From: Actinomycetes bacterium
GTDB lineage: Bacteria; Actinomycetota; Acidimicrobiia; Acidimicrobiales; RAAP-2
Reading direction: 5' to 3'
DNA length: 33,479 nucleotides
Assembly: GCA_021794995.1 (NCBI GenBank)
Contig: JAJYPY010000012.1
Span: 1 to 33,479, forward strand
Positions 23,181-31,336 of this stretch are shown piece after piece. A model generated the notes under the pieces. That model did not search any database. It was given only the letters and a program-made list of their open reading frames with translations, and had not been told where the DNA came from. The position numbers were made by a program, and so were the translations under genes. Position 1 is the stretch's first letter, and each line of letters opens with the position of its first letter.

Positions 23181-24242
23181 ATGGACCTGGTTGCCGACCA
23201 CCCGGCTCCCATCGGGATCCGCAGCGACGCGGTGGCGGCATGGTTCTCTACCCACCTCCCCGACGCCCGGCCGCCGCTGCGGTTCTCGCTCGTTGCCGGG
23301 GGCCGTTCGAACCTGACGTACCGCGTGGACGACCGCGACGGCCATGCGTACGCCCTGCGCCGGCCGCCCGTCAGCCACGTGCTCCCGACGGCGCACGACA
23401 TGGGGCGCGAGCACCGGATCCTGCGCGCGCTCGCGCCCACCGCCGTTCCGGTGCCGGTGCCACTCGGTCTGTGCGAGGACCCCGAGGTGACCGGGGCCCC
23501 CTTCTACGTGATGTCGTTCGTCGACGGCCTCGTCCTGCGCGACGCTTCGAGCGCGGATCGCCAGCTCGGCGACCTCGCCGCGCGCCGGGAGGCGGGGCTG
23601 CACCTCGCGGACACGCTCGCGGCGCTGCACGCACTCGACGTCGACGGCGTCGGCCTCGGAGACCTCGCCACGCGCGAGGACTACGTGCATCGCCAGCTCC
23701 GCAGGTGGACGGCACAGTTCACCCAGACGTCGCAGGTCGGGGCGGTGGCGCCCGAGGCGGTCCACGCGGTGGGTGCCGCACTCGCGGCCCGGGTCCCCCC
23801 GCAGCGGCGGGCGACCATCGTCCACGGCGACTTCAGACTCGACAACGCGGTGGTACGCCCCGACGGCACCGTCGCCGCGGTGCTCGACTGGGAGCTGTGC
23901 ACGCTCGGGGACCCGATGGCCGACGTCGGGACGTTCCTCGCCTACTGGGCACTGCCCGCCGACGGCGAGCCGATTCTCGGACGCGTCCCCGCGAGCGCCC
24001 TGCCGGGATTCCCCACCTCGGACGAGCTGCTCGAGCGCTACGCCCGCATCTCGGGGGCCGACGTCTCCGAGATCGCGTTCTTCATGGCCTTCGGGTACTG
24101 GCGGCTGGCGTGCATCCTCCAAGGCGTCTACGAACGCTACGTGGGGGGTGCCACCGCCGGCGACCCCGACGGTGTCGAGCACTTCCCGACGACGGTGGCG
24201 CGGTTGGCCCAGCTGGCGGCCACTACCCTCGGTGACTCGTGA
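23181..24242 (+). CDS. Phosphotransferase family protein (APH-like, ACAD10/11 N-terminal type)
   Basis: A 353-aa aminoglycoside-phosphotransferase-fold kinase. It has the nucleotide-binding start FSLVAGGRSNLTYRV, the lid-to-hinge LRRPPVSHVLPTAHDMGREHRILRAL, Brenner motif HGDFRLDN and metal-binding LDWELCTLGDP. These are characteristic of the group related to the kinase domain of ACAD10/11, which phosphorylates 4-hydroxyacids in lipid breakdown. The substrate here is unknown. ATG 23181 follows a TAGCGT box by seven bases, so the mRNA is likely leaderless. The stop overlaps the GTG of the PAC2 gene, indicating a phosphotransferase-PAC2-LLM operon. Confidence 0.9.
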   Translation: MDLVADHPAPIGIRSDAVAAWFSTHLPDARPPLRFSLVAGGRSNLTYRVDDRDGHAYALRRPPVSHVLPTAHDMGREHRILRALAPTAVPVPVPLGLCEDPEVTGAPFYVMSFVDGLVLRDASSADRQLGDLAARREAGLHLADTLAALHALDVDGVGLGDLATREDYVHRQLRRWTAQFTQTSQVGAVAPEAVHAVGAALAARVPPQRRATIVHGDFRLDNAVVRPDGTVAAVLDWELCTLGDPMADVGTFLAYWALPADGEPILGRVPASALPGFPTSDELLERYARISGADVSEIAFFMAFGYWRLACILQGVYERYVGGATAGDPDGVEHFPTTVARLAQLAATTLGDS

Positions 24243-25111
24243 GCGAGCTCTTCGAAGTACACACCTCGCCCGTGCTGGACGCGCCGGTGCTGGTGGTCGC
24301 GATGGAGGGGTGGGTGGATGCGGGTCTGGGCGCAGCGAACGCCGTGGCCTCGCTCACCGAGCGCCCCCCGTCGACGGAGCTTCTCACCTTCGACGCGGAC
24401 CACTTCTTGGACCTGCGGGCTCGGCGGCCGATCGTGCGCATCGTCGACGGCGTGACCACCGAGCTGCAGTGGCCCCGCACGCAGATCCGCCACGGGCGTG
24501 ACCAAGCCGGGGCCGACGTGCTCTTCCTCGTCGGGCCCGAGCCCGATTACCACTGGCACGAGTTCGTCGACACGGTCGTGGGGCTCGCCCTTCGCCACGG
24601 GGTGCGGCTGGTCGTCGGGCTCGGCGCCTTCCCGGCACCCGCACCCCATACCCGCCCGGTCCGGCTGGCGGCGACCGCTCCGCAGAGCTCGGCAGAGCTC
24701 GTGGCCCGGGTCGGCGTGGTCCAAGGCGAGCTCGAAGTTCCCGCCGGCGTCCTCTCCGCCCTCGAGCTCGGGCTGGGCGCGGCTGCGGTCCCGACGGTCA
24801 GCCTGTGGGCTCGCGTCCCCCATTACGTCTCGGCGATGCCGTTCCCGATGGCGAGCGCGGCGCTCGTGGAAGGTCTCGCGGCGATCTCGGGACTCGTCCT
24901 CGACGCGACCTCGCTACACGCCGCCGGCGATCGGGCGCGCAGTCAAGTCGACGACCTGATCGCGAGCAATCCCGAGCACGTGGCCATGGTCGCCAAGCTC
25001 GAAGAGGCGATCGACGCCTCCGAGGGAAACCCGCTGGGACTCGAAGAGGTCCCGTCGGCGGACGAGCTGGCAGCCGAGCTGGAGCGCTTCCTTCGCGGTG
25101 AGGAGCACTGA
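24239..25111 (+). CDS. PAC2 family protein
   Basis: The 290-aa product resembles the PAC2 (proteasome assembly chaperone 2-like) family common in proteasome-bearing actinobacteria. Visible are VLVVAMEGWVDAGLGAANAVASL, the LTFDADHFLDLRARRPIVRIVDGV region, the FLVGPEPDYHWHEF strand and the GLGAFPAPAPHTRPV turn. The cellular role of bacterial PAC2 proteins is not established. Start is GTG 24239 in a GTGA overlap with the upstream stop. The C-terminal about 60 residues are acidic and helical. Confidence 0.88.
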   Translation: MSELFEVHTSPVLDAPVLVVAMEGWVDAGLGAANAVASLTERPPSTELLTFDADHFLDLRARRPIVRIVDGVTTELQWPRTQIRHGRDQAGADVLFLVGPEPDYHWHEFVDTVVGLALRHGVRLVVGLGAFPAPAPHTRPVRLAATAPQSSAELVARVGVVQGELEVPAGVLSALELGLGAAAVPTVSLWARVPHYVSAMPFPMASAALVEGLAAISGLVLDATSLHAAGDRARSQVDDLIASNPEHVAMVAKLEEAIDASEGNPLGLEEVPSADELAAELERFLRGEEH

Positions 25112-25113
25112 GC

Positions 25114-26115
25114 ATGAAGATCGACGGCACGATCGGGTTCGACCCGACCGGCATCTCCGCGGCCGCCCGGCGGCTCGAAGCGGCCGGGTACGACGGGGTC
25201 TGGGCACCTGAGACCGGCCGCGATCCCTTCTTGCCATTGGCGATCGCGGCGGAGGCGACCGAGCGGATCGAGCTGGCCACGGGCATCGCCGTGGCATTCG
25301 CCCGCAATCCCATGACCCTCGCGATGGCGTCGAACGACCTGCACCAGCTGTCCAAGGGGCGCTTCATCTTGGGGCTCGGGTCCCAGATCAAGCCCCACAT
25401 CACCAAGCGGTTCTCCATGCCGTGGTCCCACCCGGCACCGAGGATGCGCGAGCTCATCCTCGCGATCCGCGCGATCTGGAAGTCCTGGGAGACGGGCGGC
25501 GCACTGGACTTTCGCGGCGACTTCTACACCCACACGCTCATGACCCCGTTCTTCAACCCGGGGCCCAACCCCTACGGGAATCCCAAGATCCTGCTCGCCG
25601 CCGTCGGGGAGCACATGGCCGAGGTGGCAGGCGAAGCGGGTGACGGCCTCCTGGTCCACCCCTTCACGACGGCGCGCTACCTGCGCGAGATCAGCCTCCC
25701 CGCGCTCGAGCGCGGCGCGGCGAGGGCGGGCAAGACGCGCGGCGACCTCACGGTCGCGCTCCCCGGCTTCGTGGTGACCGGGGCAACGGAGCACGAGATG
25801 GTGGCCCACGCCAAGGCGGCAAAGGCGCAGCTTGCGTTCTACGGGTCCACGCCCGCGTACCGCCCTGTGCTCGAGCTCCACGGGTGGGGAGAGCTCCAGA
25901 GCGAGCTCCACGCCCGCTCCAAGCGCGGGGAGTGGGAGGAGATGGGTGAGCTCGTCGACGACGAGGTGCTCGAGGCGTTCGCCGTCGTCGCCCCGCCCGA
26001 GCGCGTGGCGACGGCCGTGCTCGAGCGCTTCAGCGGGCTGGTCGACCGATTCAGCTTCTACGCCGCGCTCCCCGCTCCCGACATGGCCGAGGTGATCGCC
26101 ACCTTCACGAGATGA
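25114..26115 (+). CDS. F420-dependent LLM-class oxidoreductase
   Basis: The 333-aa product is a luciferase-like TIM barrel. Visible are the opening GFDPTGISAAARRLEAAGYDGVWAPETGRDPFLPLAIAAEAT, RIELATGIAVAFARNPMTLAMASNDL, SKGRFILGLGSQIKPHITKRF, and PKILLAAVGEHMAEVAGEAGDGLLVHPF. The form resembles the actinobacterial subfamily that uses coenzyme F420 (TIGR03617-like, from memory). The substrate is unknown. ATG 25114 is two bases after the PAC2 stop, with GAGGAG upstream inside the PAC2 coding end. Its 3' end overlaps that of convergent leuS by 11 bases. Confidence 0.9.
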   Translation: MKIDGTIGFDPTGISAAARRLEAAGYDGVWAPETGRDPFLPLAIAAEATERIELATGIAVAFARNPMTLAMASNDLHQLSKGRFILGLGSQIKPHITKRFSMPWSHPAPRMRELILAIRAIWKSWETGGALDFRGDFYTHTLMTPFFNPGPNPYGNPKILLAAVGEHMAEVAGEAGDGLLVHPFTTARYLREISLPALERGAARAGKTRGDLTVALPGFVVTGATEHEMVAHAKAAKAQLAFYGSTPAYRPVLELHGWGELQSELHARSKRGEWEEMGELVDDEVLEAFAVVAPPERVATAVLERFSGLVDRFSFYAALPAPDMAEVIATFTR

Positions 26116-28588
26116 CGACGTTCACGAGGCGAGGCGCGCGTACCACGACACGTGCGGGCTCGGTTCCACCGAGCACGCCGGCGATCCGGGGTGAGGCAAG
26201 GGCTGCGGACCGTGCCTCCTCCTCGCCGATGGTGGAGGAGACTTGGAGGCGATCCCTCACCTTGCCGTTCACCTGAACCACCATCGTCACGGTCTCCTCG
26301 GCCACGAGCTCAGGGTCGAACGTCGGCCAGGGACGGGCGTGCAAGCGGTCTGGGTGGCGCCGCTCCCACAGCTCGGCGGTCACGTGGGGGGCCATGGGCG
26401 CAAGGAGGTGCAGCAGCGCGTCGACGCCGTCGTTGAGCACGTCTGCATGGGGATCGTCGCGGGCGTAGCGCTGCAGCACGTTCACCTGCTCCATGCAGTG
26501 CGCCACGGCCGTGTTGTACGACCATCGGTCGATGTCCGAAGTGACCCGTGCGATCGTGCGGTGCGTGGCCCGGCGGACCGCGAGGTCAGCCGGGGTGAGG
26601 TCGCCCGTGCGAACTTGCGAGCCAGACGTCCCGGTCCCGTCGGCGAGGCGCCAGAGCCTCTCGAGGAAGCGGCCGCATCCGTCGATGACCTCGTCGGTCT
26701 GGTCCGTCCAGTCGAAGTCGTCGGTCGGGGGACCGACGAAGAGGTGGAACAACCGCAGCGCATCGGCACCCACCGTCTCGTAATAGCGAGCAGGAGCGAT
26801 AAGGTTCCCCTTGGACTTCGACATCTTCGATCCGTCCATGCGGATCATCCCCTGGGTGAACAGGCGCCGGAACGGCTCGCGCGAAAGATCGGGGGGTGCC
26901 AGGCCCACGTCGATGAGGGCCCGCGTGAAGAACCGCGCGTACATGAGATGCAAGATCGCGTGCTCGATCCCGCCGATGTACTGGTCGACGGGCATCCAGT
27001 GCACCACCGCGCGCGGGTCGAACGGCTGTTCGGCGTCGAACGGATCGCAGAAACGCAGGAAGTACCAGCTCGAGTCCACGAAGGTGTCCATCGTGTCGGT
27101 CTCGCGTTCCGCCGGGCCGCCGCAGATCGGGCACGTCGTACGCAAGAATCCCTCGTGGTGCGCGAGCGGCGACTGGCCGGTGGGAAGGAACTCCACGTCG
27201 TCGGGGGCCAGCACGGGAAGCTCATGTTCGGGCACCGGGACAGGCCCGTGCGCCGGGCAGTGGACCACCGGGATCGGGCAGCCCCAGAACCGCTGGCGCG
27301 AGACGAGCCAATCGCGCAGGCGGTAGTTGACCTTGCGCCGGCCGCGGCCCTCGCGCTCGAGGAACTCGATCGCGCGCTGCTTGGCCTCGACGACGCCGAG
27401 CCCGTCGAGGAAGCCGCTGTTGATCTTCACCCCGTCGCCGCTGTACGCCTCGCCGCCCTGCTCGTCCCACCCCGCCGGAGGCGAGACGGTGCGCACGATC
27501 GGGAGCCCGTAGAGCGTGGCGAACACCCAGTCACGCTGGTCCTCTGCAGGCACGGCCATGATCGCCCCGGTGCCGTAGCCCATGAGCACGTAATCGGCGA
27601 CGTAGAGGGGGACCGGCTGCCCGTTGAAGGGGTTGACCACGTGGCTCCCGGTGAACGCCCCGCGCTTTTCGAGCGCCGGGCCGGCCTCCGTCGAGGCCAT
27701 CCGCTCGATCTCTGACTCCCCGGCCACCCGGGTGCGCAGATCGTCGACTGCCGCACGGCACGCGTCGGTCGTGACCACGTCGACGAGCGGGTGATCAGGA
27801 GCCATGACGGCGTAGGTCATGCCGAAGGTCGTGTCCGGGCGCGTCGTGAAGACCGTGAGGGTGAGATCAGGATGTCCCACCACCTCGAGGTCGATCTCGG
27901 CCCCTTCTGACCGCCCGATCCAATTCCGCTGCATGACCTTCACGCGCTCGGGCCACTCCAAGTCGTCGAGCGAGGCGAGGAGCTCGTCGGCGTAGGAGGT
28001 GATGCGAAAGAACCACTGCTCGAGATCCCGGACGACCACGACGTCGCCGGACCGCTCACAGGTCCCGTCGGCGAGGACCTGCTCGTTGGCGAGGACCGTC
28101 TGGCACCCCGGGCACCAGTTGACCGGTGCGTGCGCGCGATAGGCGAGACCCGCCTCCAAGAGGCGCAGGAAGATCAGCTGGGTCCAGTGGATGTAGCTCG
28201 GGTCGTGACTGCGGACCTCGCGGCGCCAGTCGTAGACGGCGCCGAGACGGACGAGTGACTCCTTCAGCTCCGCGATCCGCGCGTCGGTGAAGGTGCGGGG
28301 ATGGGTGCCCGTGCGGATCGCCGCGTTCTCCGCGGGCAGCCCGAAGGAGTCGAAGCCGAGCGGGGAGAGCACGGCGTTACCCCGCATCGTCTGGTAGCGC
28401 ACGACGAGATCGCCGAACGTGTAGTTCCGCACGTGGCCCTGGTGGGCCGGTCCCGAGGGGTAGGGGTACATGCACAGCGCGTAGAACGGCGGGCGCGGGT
28501 CGTCGTTGTCGACCTCGTAGGTCCCCTCGTCCCGCCATCGAGCCTGCCACTTCTGCTCGATGGCGCCCACGTCATAGGCGCGCGCCAT
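26105..28588 (-). CDS. leuS: Leucyl-tRNA synthetase
   Basis: A class I synthetase of 827 aa that charges tRNA-Leu. It has the CMYPYPSGPAHQGHVRNY nucleotide-binding region with HQGH in place of HIGH, zinc-type cysteines WCPGCQTV and CPICGG, an editing (CP1) domain with TFTTRPDTTFGMTY-type sequence, the WFLRFCDPFDAEQPF region, and KMSKSKGN. The anticodon-binding domain and the C-terminal domain ending ARVVVRAPRLVNVVIS follow. The start is ATG 28588, which lies eight bases after a TAGCAT box and lacks a Shine-Dalgarno sequence. The ORF-track ATG at 28636 lies upstream of that promoter. Confidence 0.97.
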   Translation of the reverse strand: MARAYDVGAIEQKWQARWRDEGTYEVDNDDPRPPFYALCMYPYPSGPAHQGHVRNYTFGDLVVRYQTMRGNAVLSPLGFDSFGLPAENAAIRTGTHPRTFTDARIAELKESLVRLGAVYDWRREVRSHDPSYIHWTQLIFLRLLEAGLAYRAHAPVNWCPGCQTVLANEQVLADGTCERSGDVVVVRDLEQWFFRITSYADELLASLDDLEWPERVKVMQRNWIGRSEGAEIDLEVVGHPDLTLTVFTTRPDTTFGMTYAVMAPDHPLVDVVTTDACRAAVDDLRTRVAGESEIERMASTEAGPALEKRGAFTGSHVVNPFNGQPVPLYVADYVLMGYGTGAIMAVPAEDQRDWVFATLYGLPIVRTVSPPAGWDEQGGEAYSGDGVKINSGFLDGLGVVEAKQRAIEFLEREGRGRRKVNYRLRDWLVSRQRFWGCPIPVVHCPAHGPVPVPEHELPVLAPDDVEFLPTGQSPLAHHEGFLRTTCPICGGPAERETDTMDTFVDSSWYFLRFCDPFDAEQPFDPRAVVHWMPVDQYIGGIEHAILHLMYARFFTRALIDVGLAPPDLSREPFRRLFTQGMIRMDGSKMSKSKGNLIAPARYYETVGADALRLFHLFVGPPTDDFDWTDQTDEVIDGCGRFLERLWRLADGTGTSGSQVRTGDLTPADLAVRRATHRTIARVTSDIDRWSYNTAVAHCMEQVNVLQRYARDDPHADVLNDGVDALLHLLAPMAPHVTAELWERRHPDRLHARPWPTFDPELVAEETVTMVVQVNGKVRDRLQVSSTIGEEEARSAALASPRIAGVLGGTEPARVVVRAPRLVNVVIS

Positions 28589-28596
28589 GGCCGGCG

Positions 28597-28602
28597 ATGC
28601 TA
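28597..28602 (-). promoter_or_regulatory. -10 box of the leaderless leuS mRNA
   Basis: CGGTAGCATCGCCGGCC then ATG: TAGCAT lies eight bases before the start and shares the GGTAGSRTCG form of the other leaderless promoters in the window. Confidence 0.55.
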
Positions 28603-28635
28603 CCGCCGGGCGACGGGGGTCCCTCGCCCGCAGCA

Positions 28636-28662
28636 TTGGCCTGCGTTGGCGGCTGGTAACCT
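28636..28662 (+). promoter_or_regulatory. Possible promoter of tRNA-Ala
   Basis: TTGGCC (28636-28641) and TAACCT (28657-28662) lie 15 bases apart, a little short, and 16 bases ahead of the mature tRNA 5' end. The -10 is again preceded by GG, as in GGTAACCT. Confidence 0.35.
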
Positions 28663-28677
28663 GAGCGCTCGCATCCC

Positions 28678-28751
28678 GGGGGCGTAGCTCAGTTGGTAGA
28701 GCGCTTGACTGGCAGTCAAGAGGTTCGTGGGTTCAAGTCCCATCGCCTCCA
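28678..28751 (+). tRNA. tRNA-Ala (anticodon GGC)
   Basis: A complete cloverleaf is visible. Acceptor GGGGGCG pairs with CGCCTCC (one G-T), D-stem is GCTC/GAGC, and the anticodon stem CTTGA/TCAAG holds loop CTGGCAG with anticodon GGC, which reads GCC (Ala). The T-stem GTGGG/CCCAT holds loop TTCAAGT, and the discriminator base is A. CCA is not encoded. The gene is the apparent integration site of the element that follows. Confidence 0.96.
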
Positions 28752-28785
28752 CTCAACAGTCCAGGTCAGAGGCTTGCAGAGCCGA

Positions 28786-28828
28786 TGACAAGCGGTGACA
28801 TCGGGGAGCTTGTCACCCATTTGTCACC
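28786..28828. repeat. Cluster of TGTCACC sites: possible integrase arm-type sites
   Basis: TGTCACC occurs three times within 35 bases: inverted at 28794-28800, direct at 28811-28817 and direct at 28822-28828. TGACAAGC/GCTTGTCA (28786-28793 and 28808-28815) is a perfect 8-bp inverted repeat over the same region. It sits 35-77 bases inside the element from the tRNA, where integrase arm sites are expected. Confidence 0.5.
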
Positions 28829-28875
28829 GGAAGTCGGAGGGCGTGGGATGAAGCACCGGGAAGCTTGGGGCCGGG

Positions 28876-28881
28876 TAGGGT
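28876..28881 (+). promoter_or_regulatory. -10 box of the leaderless 79-aa ORF
   Basis: GGGTAGGGT then TGACAGC and ATG 28889: TAGGGT is seven bases before the start, the same pattern as in the chromosomal genes. Confidence 0.5.
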
Positions 28882-28888
28882 TGACAGC

Positions 28889-29128
28889 ATGACGATGAAG
28901 CGAGGACCCCTACCGGCCGCGGCCCGGCATCGAGGGGTGCTTGGGTCGGTGTTGGACGGCTTTGACGCGTTGTCCCTCGGACCGAGTCGGCCGTTGGAAG
29001 ACGCTAAGTCGACCCGGGAGCCGGTGGCGTACCGTGTCGCCGCGGCGTGGAGTGAGGTCGGGCGCGTTCTGACGCAGGCGGCGGAGAACCTGGAACAGCT
29101 GATCTCAGCGTCCCGTGAGCGCGTCTGA
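28889..29128 (+). CDS. 79-aa hypothetical protein at the element edge
   Basis: The product begins MTMKRGPLPAAARHRG and continues VLGSVLDGFDALSLGPSRPLEDAK. It ends in a helical part, VAYRVAAAWSEVGRVLTQAAENLEQLISAS, that may form a coiled coil. I recognise no family. ATG 28889 is chosen over the ORF-track 28865 because it lies seven bases after a TAGGGT box. Its last 14 bases overlap the start of the next gene, so the two are probably translated together. It is transcribed toward the integrase gene. Confidence 0.6.
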   Translation: MTMKRGPLPAAARHRGVLGSVLDGFDALSLGPSRPLEDAKSTREPVAYRVAAAWSEVGRVLTQAAENLEQLISASRERV

Positions 29129-29555
29129 CTCAGAATCTGTCGATGTTCCCGAGGATGGCAGCGGGGGGCCTCTACCGATGTCTCCCGGGCGCCCGGGCAA
29201 TGAGCCGAGTGTCCAGCAGCTCTCCTTCGGTGCCGCGTGGCAGGCGCCATTACCGCCGCCCAACGCATTTGCTGAGTACGATCGGATCTTGCCGGGTGCG
29301 TCCGAACGTATCCTCCGCATGGCGGAGAAGGACCTGGACGGCAAACTGGAGCAGGACCGCAAGGTCACGGACGCGATTATTGGGCAGTCCAAGACCGGAC
29401 TTTGGCTCGCTGGCGGACTGGCCGGCGGTTCGTTGGCCGCGTCGATCGGGTTTTTGGCCGTTGGCGACGACATCGCTGGTGGCATCCTGCTCGGAATGCC
29501 CATCGTCTTGCTGGTGCGATCGTTCCTTCAGCGTTCATCACGCGGGGACAGCTGA
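29115..29555 (+). CDS. DUF2335-like small membrane protein
   Basis: The 146-aa product has a disordered Gly/Pro/Ser N-terminus and then PLPPPNAFAEYDRILPGASERILRMAEKDLDGKLEQDRK, which matches the DUF2335 pattern (PPP-LxEYxxIxPGxAxRIxxMAE). Two hydrophobic segments follow (GLWLAGGLAGGSLAASIGFLAVG and IAGGILLGMPIVLLVRSFL). The family is common on phages and mobile elements and has no firm function. Start is GTG 29115, overlapping the previous gene by 14 bases. Its stop faces the integrase stop seven bases away. Confidence 0.75.
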   Translation: MSASDSESVDVPEDGSGGPLPMSPGRPGNEPSVQQLSFGAAWQAPLPPPNAFAEYDRILPGASERILRMAEKDLDGKLEQDRKVTDAIIGQSKTGLWLAGGLAGGSLAASIGFLAVGDDIAGGILLGMPIVLLVRSFLQRSSRGDS

Positions 29556-29562
29556 CCGCGCC

Positions 29563-30726
29563 CTACCCCAGCAGACTCGCGCTGAGGGCCGCGCCCGCCT
29601 CTTCCGCCATCCCCGGCATGACGTGCGCGTAGATCCCAAGCGTGATCGTAGGTGACGCGTGGCCGAGCAACTCGGAGACCACCTTCACGGGGACGCCGGA
29701 TGCGAGCATCAAGGACGCCGCAGTGTGACGCGTGTCGTGCAGCCTGATCCTCGGCAGCCCGAGCGCCGTCACCTTCGCGGCGAACCACTCCGACAGGGTG
29801 TCCGGGTGGTGGGGGGTCCCAAGCTCGTCGGAGAAGAGCCAGCCGCCCGTCCCGTAGGCGCTCCCGGCTGCCAGCTTCTCTTGGGCTTGGCGGGACTTGT
29901 GCGCCCGGAGGAGCGCCACGAGCTGTCCGTCGAGGGGGACGCTGCGCCGTCCGGCCGCCGTCTTCGGAGAGGACTCGACTGCCTTCCCGTCCACCACCAC
30001 GCGGGTCTTGCGGATGCGCACCGTTGCCCCGTCGAGGTCGACGTCATCCCAACGTAGGCCAGCCACTTCGCCACGTCGGAGCCCGCGGGTGAGGAGCATC
30101 GCCCAGCACCACGCGAGCCGGTCATCACGGGTCGCCGCGAGGAACGCCCGGGCGTCATCGGTAGACCATGCATGCATCGCGTCCGCGCTGGTGCCGCGGG
30201 GACGCTTGACGCCGGCGATCGGGTTGCGGCCGACGAGGCCGTTCTCCGTCGCCCACTGGGTCGCGGCCTTGAGGACGCCAACCGCGAGCTGCGCCGAGCG
30301 AGGCGAAAGGCCACTGCGGCCCGCGGCACTCTTCGTGGTGCGCAGGGTCTCCACCATCTTCGTGACGTCCTTCGGCGTCAGAGCGGGGACCCGCACGGCA
30401 CCGAGGTTCGGTACGATCCACGAGTCGACCACGTTGCGGTATTGATCGAGGGTCGCGGGGCGGAGTTCACGGGACCGCTGCGCGGGGAGCCAGTGCTCCT
30501 CGAGGAGCTGTTTGACCGTGAGCGCGGTGTCCTTCCGCCAAGAGCCATCCTGCACCGAGCCGACGATCGAGTTGAGGTACTCGCGTGCACTGTCGCCCTT
30601 CGGCGGCCGGGCGGGCTCCTTGCGGACGAAGCCGCCTCGGGAGTGTTGGACGCGCTTCCCAGTGGCCGGGTCCACAGTCGACCAGTACGCCGTCCACGTG
30701 CTGCCACGCTGCCTTATGAATCCCAT
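29563..30726 (-). CDS. Tyrosine-type site-specific integrase
   Basis: The 387-aa product has an N-terminal arm-binding domain (GFIRQRGSTWTAYWSTVDPATGKRVQHSRGGF), a SAM-like core-binding domain (TVKQLLEEHWLPAQRSRELRPATLDQYRNVVDSWIVPNLG) and a catalytic domain. Catalytic residues are visible as GLRRGEVAGLRW (Arg), HDTRH (His-x2-Arg, near residue 330), LGHAS (His) and YAHV (Tyr near 366). The start is ATG 30726, overlapping the XRE-gene stop as TGATG; GTG 30729 is the alternative. It reads toward the tRNA and is probably co-transcribed with the XRE gene. Confidence 0.95.
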   Translation of the reverse strand: MGFIRQRGSTWTAYWSTVDPATGKRVQHSRGGFVRKEPARPPKGDSAREYLNSIVGSVQDGSWRKDTALTVKQLLEEHWLPAQRSRELRPATLDQYRNVVDSWIVPNLGAVRVPALTPKDVTKMVETLRTTKSAAGRSGLSPRSAQLAVGVLKAATQWATENGLVGRNPIAGVKRPRGTSADAMHAWSTDDARAFLAATRDDRLAWCWAMLLTRGLRRGEVAGLRWDDVDLDGATVRIRKTRVVVDGKAVESSPKTAAGRRSVPLDGQLVALLRAHKSRQAQEKLAAGSAYGTGGWLFSDELGTPHHPDTLSEWFAAKVTALGLPRIRLHDTRHTAASLMLASGVPVKVVSELLGHASPTITLGIYAHVMPGMAEEAGAALSASLLG

Positions 30727-31250
30727 CACTTGCTCGTCCTCCTGTTACTCGCGGCGTCCAACTCGTGTCGAGCGGCGTCCAACTCGTGCCGGATCCGTTC
30801 AACTTCCTGCTTCCTCTCTTTGCTCAACTTGGCGAGTGTCGCCGCCTCCGCGTCGAGCACCGCTGCTTCGTGCAGAAGTAAGTCGAGGCGCCTGTTCAAC
30901 GCCTTGACTTCACTCCGCTGCCCGGTGTCGATAAGGGAGTCGACATCGCCGCGGCCGATCGTCCATTCCGACGTCACGGAGATGGCATTTCGCGCGCGTG
31001 TCTGATGCCGGAAGTTCGCACGCAAGAGGCGACGGAGGCCGACGTCGAACACGTGGGCAAGGCCGAGCAACTCCTCGATTGAGACCGAGCGCTGACGGCG
31101 CCCCTCCACCTCCGTGACCGTCATTCGTGACCACCGGAATCCCAGTGACGCCATCTCGGCCGCCAGCTGCTCCTGGGACCATCCGCGATCCTCACGCAAC
31201 TCCCGGACCGCACGGGCGATCTCGGCTCCCAGAGTCTCGATCTTCGCCAT
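30726..31250 (-). CDS. XRE-family regulator with C-terminal coiled coil
   Basis: The 174-aa product has an N-terminal helix-turn-helix (EIARAVRELREDRGWSQEQLAAEMASLG, then WSRMTVTEVEGRRQRSVSIEELLGLAHVFDV). The C-terminal about 70 residues are heptad-like and charged (EVKALNRRLDLLLHEAAVLDAEAATLAKLSKERKQEVERIRHELDAARHELDAA). ATG 31250 lies eight bases after TAGCAT, with a perfect TTGACA 17 bases further up, so it is leaderless with a strong promoter. It is divergent from the excisionase-like gene across a 43-base spacer flanked by inverted repeats, the usual repressor layout for element control. Confidence 0.9.
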   Translation of the reverse strand: MAKIETLGAEIARAVRELREDRGWSQEQLAAEMASLGFRWSRMTVTEVEGRRQRSVSIEELLGLAHVFDVGLRRLLRANFRHQTRARNAISVTSEWTIGRGDVDSLIDTGQRSEVKALNRRLDLLLHEAAVLDAEAATLAKLSKERKQEVERIRHELDAARHELDAASNRRTSK

Positions 31251-31258
31251 GTAGGACA

Positions 31259-31287
31259 ATGCTACACGACCATGCCGCGAATGTCAA
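31259..31287 (-). promoter_or_regulatory. Strong promoter of the XRE-integrase operon
   Basis: On the minus strand TTGACA (complement of 31282-31287), a 17-base spacer and TAGCAT (complement of 31259-31264) give a near-consensus promoter. Its -10 is eight bases before the XRE ATG. Confidence 0.8.
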
Positions 31288-31311
31288 CCGGGACGTAGTA
31301 GGATGTAGCAA
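31259..31311. promoter_or_regulatory. Inverted TGTAGCA operators between divergent XRE and xis-like genes
   Basis: ATGCTACA (31259-31266) and TGTAGCAA (31304-31311) form an inverted pair. The first overlaps the XRE -10 and the second abuts and overlaps the likely -10 (TAGGAT, 31299-31304) of the xis-like gene. This symmetric placement suits one regulator controlling both directions. Confidence 0.5.
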
Positions 31312-31336
31312 CACCACTGAGTAGGAGGGTGAAACA

